A stretch of 64,000 nucleotides of DNA from Bradyrhizobium sp. LLZ17 (GCF_041200145.1 NZ_CP165734.1:3286001-3350000); one strand, 5' to 3'; positions 26,658-36,164 are shown, numbered from the stretch's first letter. A program made the numbers and translations. Notes: generated from the letters alone by a model not told the origin.

Positions 26658-26683
26658 GTAACGCGGGTCGTGGACGAGGCGAA
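26658..26683 (+). promoter_or_regulatory. SigF-type ECF promoter upstream of the bufferin operon
   Basis: GTAACG at 26658-26663, exactly 16 bases, then CGAA at 26680-26683. This matches the Caulobacter SigF consensus as I remember it (GTAACC, N16, CGAA) with one mismatch. It lies 54 bases before the bufA start. In Caulobacter, SigF-type ECF factors control bufferin operons, so the placement supports both calls. Confidence 0.6.
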
Positions 26684-26737
26684 TGGGACAATGCGCTGCA
26701 CGCTTGCCAAGCAATGCCATCTCAACAGGAGAATCCG

Positions 26738-27043
26738 ATGTCTGCCAAACTTGCCGTCACCACGCTCGTTCTCGCCGGCGCCATGTCGACCGCGCTCGCA
26801 ACGCTCGCCGCCGCCGCTCCGCTGACCAAGGCGGAGGCCGATGCGGCCGTCGCCGCCAAGAAGGAAAAATGCTTCGGCGTCGCGTTGAAGGGCCAGAACG
26901 ATTGCGCTGCAGGACCGGGCACGACCTGCCAGGGCACCTCGACCACCGATTTCCAGGGCAATGCGTGGAAGTTCGTCCAGGGCGGCACCTGCGCCAGCAT
27001 CGATCTGCCGAACGGCAAGAAGGGCTCGCTCAAGCCGGTGTAA
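26738..27043 (+). CDS. bufA1: BufA1-type bufferin precursor (DUF2282), copper-binding RiPP metallophore
   Basis: 101 aa. The signal peptide ends near ATLAAAAP. The mature core has four Cys (45, 56, 64, 85) in [24 protein letters not shown] and QGGTCASI, the conserved DUF2282/BufA1 arrangement. In studied bufferins, core Cys residues are converted to thiooxazole-type heterocycles by the BufB enzyme and the exported peptide binds copper in the periplasm. AGGAG precedes ATG 26738. First gene of the buf operon behind a SigF-like promoter. Confidence 0.85.
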   Translation: MSAKLAVTTLVLAGAMSTALATLAAAAPLTKAEADAAVAAKKEKCFGVALKGQNDCAAGPGTTCQGTSTTDFQGNAWKFVQGGTCASIDLPNGKKGSLKPV

Positions 27044-27090
27044 AGCCACCGCTTCGCGATCACGAGAACAAGGGACAGCGGAGAGAAACC

Positions 27091-27999
27091 ATGACAATCG
27101 CGCCCGACGCGTTCGTGATGCCCCTCCGCTATTCCGTCCCGATCGGCGGCGTTGCCGGAACGAGCTTCAAGCCCGAGCACCTGCAGGCGATCCTGAGCGC
27201 AGGCCGGCAACGCGGCTTTTTCGAGGTTCACGCGGAGAACTACATGGGCGCGGGCGGGCCGCCGCATCGGGCGCTGGAGGCGATCCGCCGCGATCACCCG
27301 CTGTCGCTGCATGGCGTCTGCATGTCGATCGGCGGACCGCAGCCGCTCGACAAGGCGCACCTGGCCCGATTCCGCAGCCTGGTCGCGCGCTACCAGCCGG
27401 CGCTGGTGTCCGAACATCTCGCCTGGTCGACACACGAGACCAGCTTCTTCAACGACCTTCTGCCGCTGCCATACACAGAGGCGACGTTGCGCAATGTGTG
27501 CGATCATATCGACCAGGTGCAGGAGGCGATCCGCCGGCCGCTGCTGCTGGAAAACCCCTCCACCTATGTCGCCTTCCGCGAATCATCGATGAGCGAGACC
27601 GCCTTCATCGGCGCCGTTGCCGAACGCACCGGCTGCGGGCTGCTGCTCGACGTCAACAACGTCTTCGTGTCCGCGACCAATCATGGTTTCTCGGCACTCG
27701 AGTATCTCGCGGACTTCCCGCTCTCGCGCGTCGGGGAAATTCATCTCGCCGGTCACGCCGAGCAAACCGACGACGACGGCGATCTGCTGCTGATCGACAG
27801 CCATGACGGCCCGGTCGCGGACGCCGTGTGGAAGCTGTACGAGATCGTCATCCGGCGCTGCGGTCCGGTGCCGACGCTGATCGAGTGGGACAGCAATATC
27901 CCGGATTGGCCGGTCCTGCAGGCCGAGGCTGCCGCCGCGCAAGTCATCCTCGATCGCTATGGTCGAGCCGCACCGACGGGAGATCGCGATGCCGCCTGA
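27091..27999 (+). CDS. bufB: BufB, DUF692 multinuclear non-heme iron oxidative enzyme (MNIO/MbnB-like)
   Basis: 302 aa TIM-barrel. The iron-ligand motifs of the DUF692 family are in order: [11 protein letters not shown] (HAEN at 47-50), [42 protein letters not shown] and DSHDGPV. The enzyme modifies Cys residues of its RiPP partner, here the product of the gene just upstream. The start is ATG 27091, 47 bases after bufA. Its end overlaps the start of bufC by 11 bases, so translation is coupled. Confidence 0.88.
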   Translation: MTIAPDAFVMPLRYSVPIGGVAGTSFKPEHLQAILSAGRQRGFFEVHAENYMGAGGPPHRALEAIRRDHPLSLHGVCMSIGGPQPLDKAHLARFRSLVARYQPALVSEHLAWSTHETSFFNDLLPLPYTEATLRNVCDHIDQVQEAIRRPLLLENPSTYVAFRESSMSETAFIGAVAERTGCGLLLDVNNVFVSATNHGFSALEYLADFPLSRVGEIHLAGHAEQTDDDGDLLLIDSHDGPVADAVWKLYEIVIRRCGPVPTLIEWDSNIPDWPVLQAEAAAAQVILDRYGRAAPTGDRDAA

Positions 28000-28767
28000 G
28001 CAGGATCTCTCGTTTGCCGCGGCCTTCGTGCCGGCACTGCTCGATCCGACGCGTCCTGCGCCCCCGATCGTGACCGGCCGGGACGGCAAGGCCGCCGGCA
28101 AGCGCTACGATATCTACCGCAACAACGTCACAGTCAGCCTGATCGACGCACTGGCGGCGATCTATCCGGCGGTGCAGCGCATCACCGGCCCCGATTTCTT
28201 CCGCGCTATGGCGCGCTCCCATGTTCGCCAGACCCGCCGACCTCGCCGCTGCTGTTCGACTATGGCCGCGACTTTCCGGCCTTCATTGAGGCCTACGAAC
28301 ATGCGCGGCCGCTGCCCTGGCTTGCCGACGTCGCCCGCATCGAACGGGCCTGGCTCGACGCCTATCACGCGCGCGACGCCGCGCCGCTCGCGCCGGCGCA
28401 GCTGTCCGCGGTTCCCCCGGATCGGCTGGGCGATCTCGTTTTTACCCGTCACCCGGCGGCGTGGGTTGTGCGGTCGCAATTCTCGGCGGTGACGATCTTC
28501 GCCGCCAACCGCGAGACAGCGCCGGTCGAACGCATCGACGCCTCGATGCCGGAAGACGCGCTGATCACACGCGCTGAATTCGACGTCACGGTCCGGCACC
28601 TTCCGCCGGGTGGCGCGGTGTTCGCGGCCAATCTGATGTCGGGCCGGCCGCTCGGCGAGGCCGCCGCGTTAGCACTGCAGGCGTCATCCGATTTCGACAT
28701 CGCTTCGAATATCGCCGGCTTGATCGAGGCCGGCGCATTCACCTCGATTGCCCCTGGAGACGCATGA
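27989..28767 (+). pseudogene. bufC: BufC, DUF2063 partner protein (HvfC/BufC family), frameshifted
   Basis: Expected about 259 aa. The first part ([47 protein letters not shown]) is the typical DUF2063 DNA-binding-like N-terminus. The rest continues in another frame (LLFDYGRDFPAFIEAYEHAR to the end at 28767). The break is at about 28230-28236, where CAGACCCGCCGACC lacks one base relative to the expected QTPPTSPLL. In MNIO systems this protein helps dock the precursor on the iron enzyme. Start and stop overlap bufB and doxX, so the operon layout is intact and a sequence error is plausible. Confidence 0.8.
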
Positions 28768-29282
28768 TGATCACGGACCAACGCCTGGCGGCCGGCGGGA
28801 TGCCGACACTCGGGTTGCTCATCGAGAAGGCCGATCATCTGGTGCAGACCATCGCGTCGCCGTCGATCGTCCAACTGGTGCTGCGCGTCGCGCTTGCCGT
28901 GCCGTTCTGGCGCTCCGGCATTCTCAAATGGGGCGGCTTCCTGAGGCTCAACGACACCGCGGTGACGCTGTTCACGGACGAATTCATGCTGCATCTGCCG
29001 GGCGGCCCCTATCACTATCCGGCGCCGACGGTGATGGCGTTCCTGTCAGGGTGCGGCGAGATCACCTTCCCGATCCTGCTGGTGCTGGGTCTCGGCACGC
29101 GGTTCGCTGCGCTCGGACTGTTGTTCATGACGGCGATCGTCGAGCTCACCGTGCCCGACGGCTGGCCTGTGCATATCACCTGGGCGGCGATGGCGCTCGG
29201 CATCATGGCTTACGGATCGGGGCGGGTCTCGCTCGACCACCTGATCGGCCGGGCACTTGGCCACGCCGCGGAGATGCGCTGA
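28764..29282 (+). CDS. DoxX family membrane protein (BufD position)
   Basis: 172 aa, with four hydrophobic segments (around LRVALAVPFWRSG, FLSGCGEITFPILLVLGLG, AALGLLFMTAIVEL, ITWAAMALGIMAYG). The DoxX family motif PFWRSGILKWGGF is near the start. DoxX-type inner-membrane proteins are the usual fourth gene of bufferin operons and may pass electrons or metals; their role is not proven. The start overlaps the bufC stop (ATGA), and the operon ends here. Confidence 0.85.
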   Translation: MMITDQRLAAGGMPTLGLLIEKADHLVQTIASPSIVQLVLRVALAVPFWRSGILKWGGFLRLNDTAVTLFTDEFMLHLPGGPYHYPAPTVMAFLSGCGEITFPILLVLGLGTRFAALGLLFMTAIVELTVPDGWPVHITWAAMALGIMAYGSGRVSLDHLIGRALGHAAEMR

Positions 29283-29420
29283 GCCTGGACTCCTCCCCCA
29301 CTCACCCTTGCGTCCCTGTTCGGAGCAACCGGCCGGGGTCGCCTTATGGCTGGCGCGCTAAAGCGCAACCACCGCTAACTCTGTGGTATGCTTCACGTAC
29401 AGGCATTCCGCGAGGCGACC

Positions 29421-30233
29421 ATGTCCAATGCCGATAAGGTCTTTGCCGGCTCGGTCCCGGGGATCTACGACACCTATTTCGTTCCGCTGATCTTCTCCGA
29501 CTACGCCGACGATATGGCAAGGCGCGTGGCGGCGCTCTCACCCTCGGCCGTGCTCGAAACTGCCGCAGGGACCGGCGCGGTGACGCGCGCAATAGCCGCC
29601 GCGCTGCCTCACGGCTTCCGCTACGTTGCGACCGACCTGAACGAGCCGATGCTTGCGATCGCGGCGCAGCGCCAGGGCGAGGACCAACGCATTTCCTGGC
29701 GCCAGGCGGACGCATCGGCCTTGCCGTTCGATGATGCCGAGTTCGACACGGTCTGCTGCCAATTCGGTGCCATGTTCTTTCCGGATCGCGTCAAAGCCTA
29801 TGCGGAGGCAAAGCGCGTCCTGGAACCGAATGGCACGTTCCTGTTCAATGTCTGGGACCGCATCGAGGAGAACGTGTTCGCGCACGATGTCACGATGGCT
29901 CTCGGCAAGCTGTTTCCCGACGATCCACCCCGCTTCATGGCCCGGACGCCGCACGGCTACTGCGACCAGGCGATCATCAGAGCCGACCTGGAACGCGCAG
30001 GTTTTGGCCCTGTCTCGATCGAGATACGGCCGGCGCTAAGCCGCGCGCCGACGCCCGACCTTGTGGCGTTCGCCTACTGCCAAGGAACGCCGCTGCGCGG
30101 CGAGATCGAGGCAAGGGATGCGAGCAAACTTCAGGCTGCGACCGATGCCGTTGCCGAGGCAATCCGAAAGCGTCACGGATCCGGACCGGTCGAGGCCAAG
30201 ATTCAAGCCCTGGTGATCACGGCGCGGCCGTAA
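29421..30233 (+). CDS. Class I SAM-dependent methyltransferase
   Basis: 270 aa. The SAM-binding motif I reads VLETAAGTGAVTRAIA, motif II is YVATDLNEPML, motif III covers QADASALPFDDAEFDTVCCQFG. The second half (FAHDVTMALGKLFPDDPP) is typical of small-molecule methyltransferases of the Methyltransf_11/25 type. Substrate unknown. ATG 29421 is chosen where the conserved sequence begins. No clear operon partner; the bufferin operon ends 139 bases earlier. Confidence 0.85.
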   Translation: MSNADKVFAGSVPGIYDTYFVPLIFSDYADDMARRVAALSPSAVLETAAGTGAVTRAIAAALPHGFRYVATDLNEPMLAIAAQRQGEDQRISWRQADASALPFDDAEFDTVCCQFGAMFFPDRVKAYAEAKRVLEPNGTFLFNVWDRIEENVFAHDVTMALGKLFPDDPPRFMARTPHGYCDQAIIRADLERAGFGPVSIEIRPALSRAPTPDLVAFAYCQGTPLRGEIEARDASKLQAATDAVAEAIRKRHGSGPVEAKIQALVITARP

Positions 30234-30264
30234 TGGCGGGGCCAGCCAGGCTCCGCTCCGCTCC

Positions 30265-31827
30265 CTACCAAAAGCTCCGCTGCATCGGCTGCGCCGGTTG
30301 ATAGTACTGGTACTGGCCGCCGCGGCGGTGCGGATTGACGGGCTGCGGGTAGGGCTCGCGCGGCTGGAAGAAGAAGCCGAAGCCGTTGCCGCCATTGTCC
30401 CAGCCGTCGCTGCTCGCGACGTCCATCGGAGGCGCGGTCGGCTTGCGCGTGATGAAGCCGCCCTGCGGATGGTTGCTCAGCACCGCGACGAATTCGGTGC
30501 GGTAGTTGGTCTCGGCGCTCAGCGGCTCGTCCGAGATGATGATCGAGGAGCGCGGCAACGCCGTCGGTGCGATGCGATCGAGCACCTCCTGCGGAATGGT
30601 GATGCGATCGAGCGCGTCCCTGGCGTTGTCGCCGTCATCAATGCTGACAACGCTCCAGCGCAGGCCCGAATCATTTTTCGCCATCGCCGTGAAGATATGC
30701 GTGCCGAGCGGCTGGTCGGGATTGCGGATCGTGACGGGGACCTCGATGCTGGTATCGAACACCTCGCCGCCACCGTCCGGCGCCGGCTTGTGGGTATTGC
30801 GCCGTACGTAAAGCTTCTGGGTTGCGCGGCTGATGTAGACCGAGACCGGCTCGAGCGCGAGCTTTGCATCGGTCGCTGCTTTGACGGCGTCGGCCTTCCT
30901 GGTCGCGGCGGCCTTGGCGGCCTCCTTTGTAGCGGCAACCGCATCGCGCTTCGGCTGCGCGGCAGCCTTGGCGGCATCGAGCTGGGTTGCGGCATCGGCT
31001 GCCTTAGCCGCGGCCTTGAGCTTCAACTCGTCGGCCTTTGCCTTGGCCTGGTCGTTCCTGGCATTCGCAACCAACTTGTCGGCATAGGCGTTTTCGGCGT
31101 CGGCGCGGGCCTTCTGCTGCTCCAGCTTGCGCAGCGACGCGGGGAGCGATTGAGCGTCTTTCGCTGCCGCGGCGGCGGCCTTCTTGGCCTCGTCGGCAGC
31201 TCTCGTGGCCTCCTCGGCCTCGGCGGAGAGCTTGTCGGCGCGCGCCGGGGCTGCCGCAATGGCATCCTTGCTCGGCACGAACAGCGCGGGATGCGAGAAA
31301 TCGACCGGAGCGGCGTCGTTCGGCGAAATGATCACCCGCATCCCGATGTTCGTCTTGTCAAACAGATTCTCGGCGAAGCCGAACGGCATCCGCACGCAGC
31401 CGTGCGAGGCCGCATAGCCGGGCAGCGGCCCGCCGTGCAGCGCGATGCCGTTCCAGGTGATGCGCTGCATGTTCGGCATCCAGGCATCGTCATACATGGT
31501 CGAATGATGGTCCTTGTCCTTCTCGATCACCGCGAAGACGCCGGCGGGCGTCTCGCGGCCGGTGGTTCCGGTCGAGACCGGCGCACGCAGGATCCAGCCG
31601 TCGGCGTCGTAGAAGGTGACCTGCTGGCTCTTGATCGACACGATTGCCATGATCGGCTCGCCGGCTTCGCGCTGCGCCACCGCTTCGAGGGGCTGATGCG
31701 CCTGCTTGGCCGCAGCGCTGCCGGGCGACCCGGCCAGCGCGGCCAGCGCGGCCAGCGCCGCAATGCCGACTGGCCCCCAGCGCCGCTTCGTCACGGTGGA
31801 CTGCGCCGTCGTCAATCGGTCGTTCAT
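30265..31827 (-). CDS. L,D-transpeptidase (YkuD) with coiled coil and second degenerate YkuD-like lobe
   Basis: 520 aa with an N-terminal signal/anchor (GIAALAALAALAGSPGSAAA). Residues about 58-170 are a YkuD catalytic domain with HGG at 131-133 and SHGCVR at 141-146 (catalytic Cys144), which cross-links peptidoglycan 3-3 or attaches proteins to it. Residues about 190-340 are an Ala/Lys-rich coiled coil. Residues about 340-470 (VSVYISRATQKLYVRRN, TIRNPDQPLGTHIFTA) look like another YkuD beta-sandwich without the HGC motif. The Gly/Tyr/Gln-rich C-terminus (YQYYQPAQPMQ) may be disordered. Periplasmic. Confidence 0.82.
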   Translation of the reverse strand: MNDRLTTAQSTVTKRRWGPVGIAALAALAALAGSPGSAAAKQAHQPLEAVAQREAGEPIMAIVSIKSQQVTFYDADGWILRAPVSTGTTGRETPAGVFAVIEKDKDHHSTMYDDAWMPNMQRITWNGIALHGGPLPGYAASHGCVRMPFGFAENLFDKTNIGMRVIISPNDAAPVDFSHPALFVPSKDAIAAAPARADKLSAEAEEATRAADEAKKAAAAAAKDAQSLPASLRKLEQQKARADAENAYADKLVANARNDQAKAKADELKLKAAAKAADAATQLDAAKAAAQPKRDAVAATKEAAKAAATRKADAVKAATDAKLALEPVSVYISRATQKLYVRRNTHKPAPDGGGEVFDTSIEVPVTIRNPDQPLGTHIFTAMAKNDSGLRWSVVSIDDGDNARDALDRITIPQEVLDRIAPTALPRSSIIISDEPLSAETNYRTEFVAVLSNHPQGGFITRKPTAPPMDVASSDGWDNGGNGFGFFFQPREPYPQPVNPHRRGGQYQYYQPAQPMQRSFW

Positions 31828-32152
31828 GCCATACCCCGGTCGTCGAATGCCTGTCTGCACTTGCGTCGCTCATCTGTCAGATTGCGATCTTTGCATTAAG
31901 AAATCGCAGCCACTTTCCGTTCCGTATCCGGCGATATTCGGTCCGCACCGTGACATGGCTCTCATATACGACCGCCCGCGCGGGCGGAAGGGCGCTACGG
32001 GGCCAAGCTAGTCCGGAGCTGGCTGCGAATCGGTCCGGCGGAATCTCCGTCCGCGGCGGCGAGGACAGGATGTGACCGAGATCACGGAGAATTGCGTCAG
32101 ACCGCGGCTGGGCCGTAGATGGCGACCGAGACCGCGTCCTGTCGGGCCCGCC
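31828..32152. other. 325-bp intergenic spacer with a GC-rich palindrome
   Basis: Between two minus-strand genes. Contains a perfect 16-bp palindrome CCGCCCGCGCGGGCGG at 31972-31987, which could be the terminator stem of the flippase gene or a chance GC structure. No ORF with support. Confidence 0.4.
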
Positions 32153-33589
32153 CTAAACGCCCAGCGCCTTGCGATTGAAGGTTCGCACGAAGCGCAGGGA
32201 CAGGGTGCGCACATTCGCGACGTTGAGCAGCCACGCCGCAGCTGCGTAAGCGAGGCCGCCCGCGACGCTCACCACGACGAGCGAGAGGAAACCGGTGCCA
32301 GTGACCTGCGACCGTGCAGCGAGGATCGCGCCGGCCATCGCTGCGGCCGAGATGGCGACGCCGGCGAGCCGGTTGATTTCGAACGGCACGGGATGGGCGC
32401 GGTGCATCAGGGTCAACGCAACGACCAGGCCGATGGCCTCGGTCGCAAGCGTCGCCAGCGCCGCGCCGTAGAGGCCGTAGCCCGCCACCAGCCCGAACAT
32501 CAAGGCCACGCTCACGACCAGCGTGACAAACGACTGCGCCGCCAGCATGAACGGCCGCTCGGCAAGCTGGAAGCTGATCTGCACATAGAACTGATTGGCG
32601 ATGCCGAAGAAGCGAGCGAGCACCAGAATCGGCAATAGCGCCGACACGCCGGCGCGAAAATCGACGCCGACGAGCGTGCCTGCCACCTGATCCGCCGCGA
32701 GCGCAAGCCAGACCGCAACCGGCGCGACGACGACGAGCAGCAGTTCGAGGCTCTCGGTCAACCGCTCCCGCGTCGCGTCGTTGTTTTTCTCCGACAGCGA
32801 GCGGAACACCAGCGGCACGGTGGCCGCTGCAACGCTGCCGGCGATCATGACCATGAACTGACGCGGCAGGTCGGCGGCCACGCCAAAGATGCCGGCGGCA
32901 TCCTTGCCGAGCAGCCAGGCGACGATGAGCCGGTCGCTGGTCGAGTAGAGCGCGACAGAAAGGCCTGCCAGCGTCAGCGGCAGGCCGTAGCGCGCGAGTT
33001 GCGTGAACTGGCTGCGTGAAAAGCGCGCGATCTTGGTGCGATCGCCGACGAGATTGAGAACGATGCCGGTCAGTGAGCCCAGGCCGAACGCCGCGAGCAG
33101 GCCCATGCCGCCCCAGCCCAGCCAGATGCCAAGCAGGCCGAAGCCGACGCTCGACACGCTGCGTACGATCGAGATCATCGCGAAGCGATAGGGGCGCAGC
33201 TTGGCGCGCTCGAACTCCTGGCCGACATCGACCGCATTCGACATGATCGCGACGAACATGCTGGCGAGCACCAGCTCGACACTGACGTCGCTGCGGAACA
33301 GGAACACCAGCGGGGTCGCGGCGCACATGGCAACGACCGTCAGCGCGAACGCGACCATCGCTGTGCCGCGAAAATCGACCTCCGACGACATCGCCTGGTA
33401 GCGCGACACCGACAGCTTGATCCAGACGAAGAAGATCGCGCCCAGAATTCCGGCAATGCTGGTGCCGACGACGTAGACGCCATACTCCGCCGGCGTCAGC
33501 AGCCGCGTGTAGGCGGTGACCGCGAAGAAGCCCACCGCCGCAGGCAGGATATGGGCGACAAGATAGATGGAGAAATGGCGATTCAGCAT
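32153..33589 (-). CDS. Oligosaccharide flippase family protein (Wzx-like)
   Basis: 478 aa with about 12-14 hydrophobic segments. It begins RHFSIYLVAHILPAAVGFFAVTAYTRLLTPAEYGVY, the characteristic start of the polysaccharide transporter (PST/MATE-like) family. It should flip lipid-linked sugar repeats across the inner membrane during exopolysaccharide or O-antigen assembly. It has no overlapping partner. It diverges from a glycosyltransferase gene 258 bases away, and other sugar-active genes follow, so a surface-polysaccharide locus is likely. Confidence 0.85.
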   Translation of the reverse strand: MLNRHFSIYLVAHILPAAVGFFAVTAYTRLLTPAEYGVYVVGTSIAGILGAIFFVWIKLSVSRYQAMSSEVDFRGTAMVAFALTVVAMCAATPLVFLFRSDVSVELVLASMFVAIMSNAVDVGQEFERAKLRPYRFAMISIVRSVSSVGFGLLGIWLGWGGMGLLAAFGLGSLTGIVLNLVGDRTKIARFSRSQFTQLARYGLPLTLAGLSVALYSTSDRLIVAWLLGKDAAGIFGVAADLPRQFMVMIAGSVAAATVPLVFRSLSEKNNDATRERLTESLELLLVVVAPVAVWLALAADQVAGTLVGVDFRAGVSALLPILVLARFFGIANQFYVQISFQLAERPFMLAAQSFVTLVVSVALMFGLVAGYGLYGAALATLATEAIGLVVALTLMHRAHPVPFEINRLAGVAISAAAMAGAILAARSQVTGTGFLSLVVVSVAGGLAYAAAAWLLNVANVRTLSLRFVRTFNRKALGV

Positions 33590-33847
33590 GCGTGCACGGG
33601 ACCGGCGGCCTTGAAATCGAACGGCCGTTAATCAGTTGGACCTTGGCTTGACGATCAAAGCTTGGCGATCGGACTGCGCCGCAGCATCTCCCAACATAGT
33701 CATTTAAGTCTGCAGATCGGCCGCCGAATGGGGCGGGCCCATCGGTTTCGCGCGTTAGCGTTAAGTTTGCCCTGTCCTTGAACGCGCCGCCGCGATCACC
33801 GAAAAGAAACCATGATTTTAAAGCCTCGCCCGAGGTTTGGTTAACGC

Positions 33848-34951
33848 GTGGACGTGGCTAAAATGGACGTTGTCGAACGTGTAAGGGCAAACCCTGCCTC
33901 CCTGCCCCATGGCGGAACGGATGCGTCCCTGGTCCCGGCGGCCCCTGTGGACGGGCGCGAGCGGATGACACTCAATTTGTTCTTCGAGGAGCGGGACGAC
34001 CGCTGGTTTCCGGGCGACCGCCACGTCCGGCCGCTGCTGCGGCGGATGCTGCTCGGAAAATCCTGGATCAGTGGCCAGCGCCGCGTGTTCCTCAATCTCT
34101 GTGCCGGGCTCGACCGGGTCGGCATCCGCTACCGGGTCAACGATTACGGCTACATTCGCAAGCATCCGGAGGAATTGGCCTGCATCATCGGGCGTCCCTT
34201 CGTGCTCGACTGGTTCGCGTGGCAAAATCCGCTTCTGCTCGGGGTCGCCATGTACAACCATCCCGTGGATGCACCGGAGCATCTGAAGGACTTGCACACC
34301 AGGACCATCCTTGTGCCCTGCGACTGGTATGCGGAGATGTGCCGGCCGTACTGGCCGCATGTCGAGGTCTGGCCGGTCGGCATCGAAACCGATCTGTGGA
34401 CTGAGACCGCCGCCGAGCAGAAGAGCGTCGATGTGCTGCTCTATGACAAGGTGCGCTGGGAACACGAGCGCTACGCGGGCGAACTGATCGAACCGATCCG
34501 TAAGCATCTCGAAGCCAGCGGCCGCTCGGTCGAATTGATCCGCTACGGTCACTACATGGAAGACGACTACAGAGCGGCGCTGGCGCGCTGCCGCAGCATG
34601 GTGTTCCTGTGCGAGCATGAGAGCCAGGGCATCGCCTGCCAACAGGCGCTGTCGAGCGGCGTGCCCGTGTTCGCGTGGAATCGCGGCGGCCCGTGGCAGG
34701 ATCCGGAGTATTTTCCGAACAAGGTGAGATACGAAGGCGGCGTGTCCTCGGTGCCCTATTTCGACGCACGTTGCGGCCGCACGTTCATCGACGCGAACGG
34801 CTTCGTCTCCGGCTGGAGCGAGTTCTGGTCGCAGGTCAGCGCCGGCGACTTCGCACCTCGCGATTATGTGATGGACAATCTCACGCTCGAGAAGGGCGCG
34901 CTGCACTATTACGGGATCGCTGAAGCGGCGATGCAGCGTCAGGCGCGCTGA
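33848..34951 (+). CDS. Glycosyltransferase, GT1/GT4-like
   Basis: 367 aa, no signal peptide or membrane segment. The C-terminal half has the GT-B fold features of the family: VDVLLYDKVRWEHER, a middle RYGHYMEDDYRAALARC, then FLCEHESQGIACQQALSSGVPVFAW with the nucleotide-sugar-binding Glu region. It likely adds a sugar to a lipid carrier in the cytoplasm. GTG 33848 (or GTG 33854, ATG 33863) could be the start. It is followed 100 bases later by the GH10 xylanase gene on the same strand and divergent from the flippase. Confidence 0.75.
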   Translation: MDVAKMDVVERVRANPASLPHGGTDASLVPAAPVDGRERMTLNLFFEERDDRWFPGDRHVRPLLRRMLLGKSWISGQRRVFLNLCAGLDRVGIRYRVNDYGYIRKHPEELACIIGRPFVLDWFAWQNPLLLGVAMYNHPVDAPEHLKDLHTRTILVPCDWYAEMCRPYWPHVEVWPVGIETDLWTETAAEQKSVDVLLYDKVRWEHERYAGELIEPIRKHLEASGRSVELIRYGHYMEDDYRAALARCRSMVFLCEHESQGIACQQALSSGVPVFAWNRGGPWQDPEYFPNKVRYEGGVSSVPYFDARCGRTFIDANGFVSGWSEFWSQVSAGDFAPRDYVMDNLTLEKGALHYYGIAEAAMQRQAR

Positions 34952-35051
34952 CAACACTGTTCGCGAAAGTTAACCCAACAACAGGAAATCGCGGCGTCGC
35001 AAGGCGCCGGTTGGTACATTGGCGCGTTGGTTCCGAAAGGACGGTCGCCAC

Positions 35052-36119
35052 ATGGTGAAACTCGACAGACGCGATTTTCTGCTCGGCAGCGCTGCCACGC
35101 TCGCAGCGGGCGCGTCGGCGTCGGCACTTCCGGCCTCGAAACTTGCGCAGCGCCGTCCGGGCTATGGCGCCGCCGCCACGCTCTGGGACCTGCAGGCCGA
35201 TCCGCGGCTCGGTGAGGCGATCAGCACCTATTGCACCCAGGTGGTGCCGGTGCTCGAACTGAAATGGCCGATGCTGCGGCCGGACGCGCACACGTTCGCC
35301 TTCGAGCGCGCCGATGCCGTCTATGATTTCGCGGTGAACAACGACCTGACCATGCGCGGCCACACGCTCGCCTGGTATCACGACATTCCGGACTGGACCA
35401 AGCAGATCAAGGATTCGAAAGGCGTCGAGCGCGCCTACGTCGACCACATCAACACCGTCGTGTCCTACTACAAGGACAAGCTGACCTCGTGGGACGTCGT
35501 CAACGAGCCCATCCCCGACAATCCCAAAACCGTCACCGACCGGCGCGACACGTTCTGGACGCAGCATCTCGGCGACCGCTGGATTCCGCTCGCCTTCCGC
35601 ACCGCAGCGGCAGCCGACCCCTACGTCAAGCTCGCGATCAACGAATACGATATCGATCGGCGAAGGATTCTGTTCATCGCCAAGCGCGCGGCCTACCGCA
35701 ATCTCATCATGAGCCTGCTCGACCAGGGCGTGCCGCTGCACGCGGTCGGACTGCAGTCGCATCTGCATGCCGAACTCGAGATCGACACCCATGGGCTCGC
35801 CGAGTTCGTGACCGAGCTGCGCGCGTGGGGCCTGGAGGTGTACGTCACCGAACTCGACGTCGACGATCAGAAGCTGACAGGAAGTCCTTCGGAGCGCGAT
35901 GCCATCGTCGCCAAGCGCGTCGATGATCTCTTGACGGCGATTGCGACCAGCGGGCCGGTGCGTTCGATCCTGACCTGGGGCATTTCCGATCGTTACAGCT
36001 GGCTCAACCGCACCGTCGCCGGGAAGGAGAAGCAACCGAGCCGTCCGCTGCCGCTCGATGGCGAGTTCAAGCCGAAGCCGTTCATGGATGTGATCAGCAG
36101 GTTCACGAAAGACGTCTAA
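35052..36119 (+). CDS. Endo-1,4-beta-xylanase, glycoside hydrolase family 10, Tat-exported
   Basis: 355 aa. The twin-arginine signal (DRRDFLLGSAATLAAGASAS) targets the folded enzyme to the periplasm. The GH10 catalytic residues are present: Glu152 in SWDVVNEP (acid/base) and Glu267 in YVTELDV (nucleophile). HTLAWYH and GLQSHLHAE are other family landmarks. It cuts beta-1,4-xylan or a similar backbone. ATG 35052 begins the Tat motif. In a polysaccharide locus it may trim the cell's own exopolysaccharide as well as plant xylan (inference). Confidence 0.9.
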   Translation: MVKLDRRDFLLGSAATLAAGASASALPASKLAQRRPGYGAAATLWDLQADPRLGEAISTYCTQVVPVLELKWPMLRPDAHTFAFERADAVYDFAVNNDLTMRGHTLAWYHDIPDWTKQIKDSKGVERAYVDHINTVVSYYKDKLTSWDVVNEPIPDNPKTVTDRRDTFWTQHLGDRWIPLAFRTAAAADPYVKLAINEYDIDRRRILFIAKRAAYRNLIMSLLDQGVPLHAVGLQSHLHAELEIDTHGLAEFVTELRAWGLEVYVTELDVDDQKLTGSPSERDAIVAKRVDDLLTAIATSGPVRSILTWGISDRYSWLNRTVAGKEKQPSRPLPLDGEFKPKPFMDVISRFTKDV

Positions 36120-36164
36120 CGGCCAGATGTTGTGCCAGGAGATTGTCCATCTGGACCGCGATGC

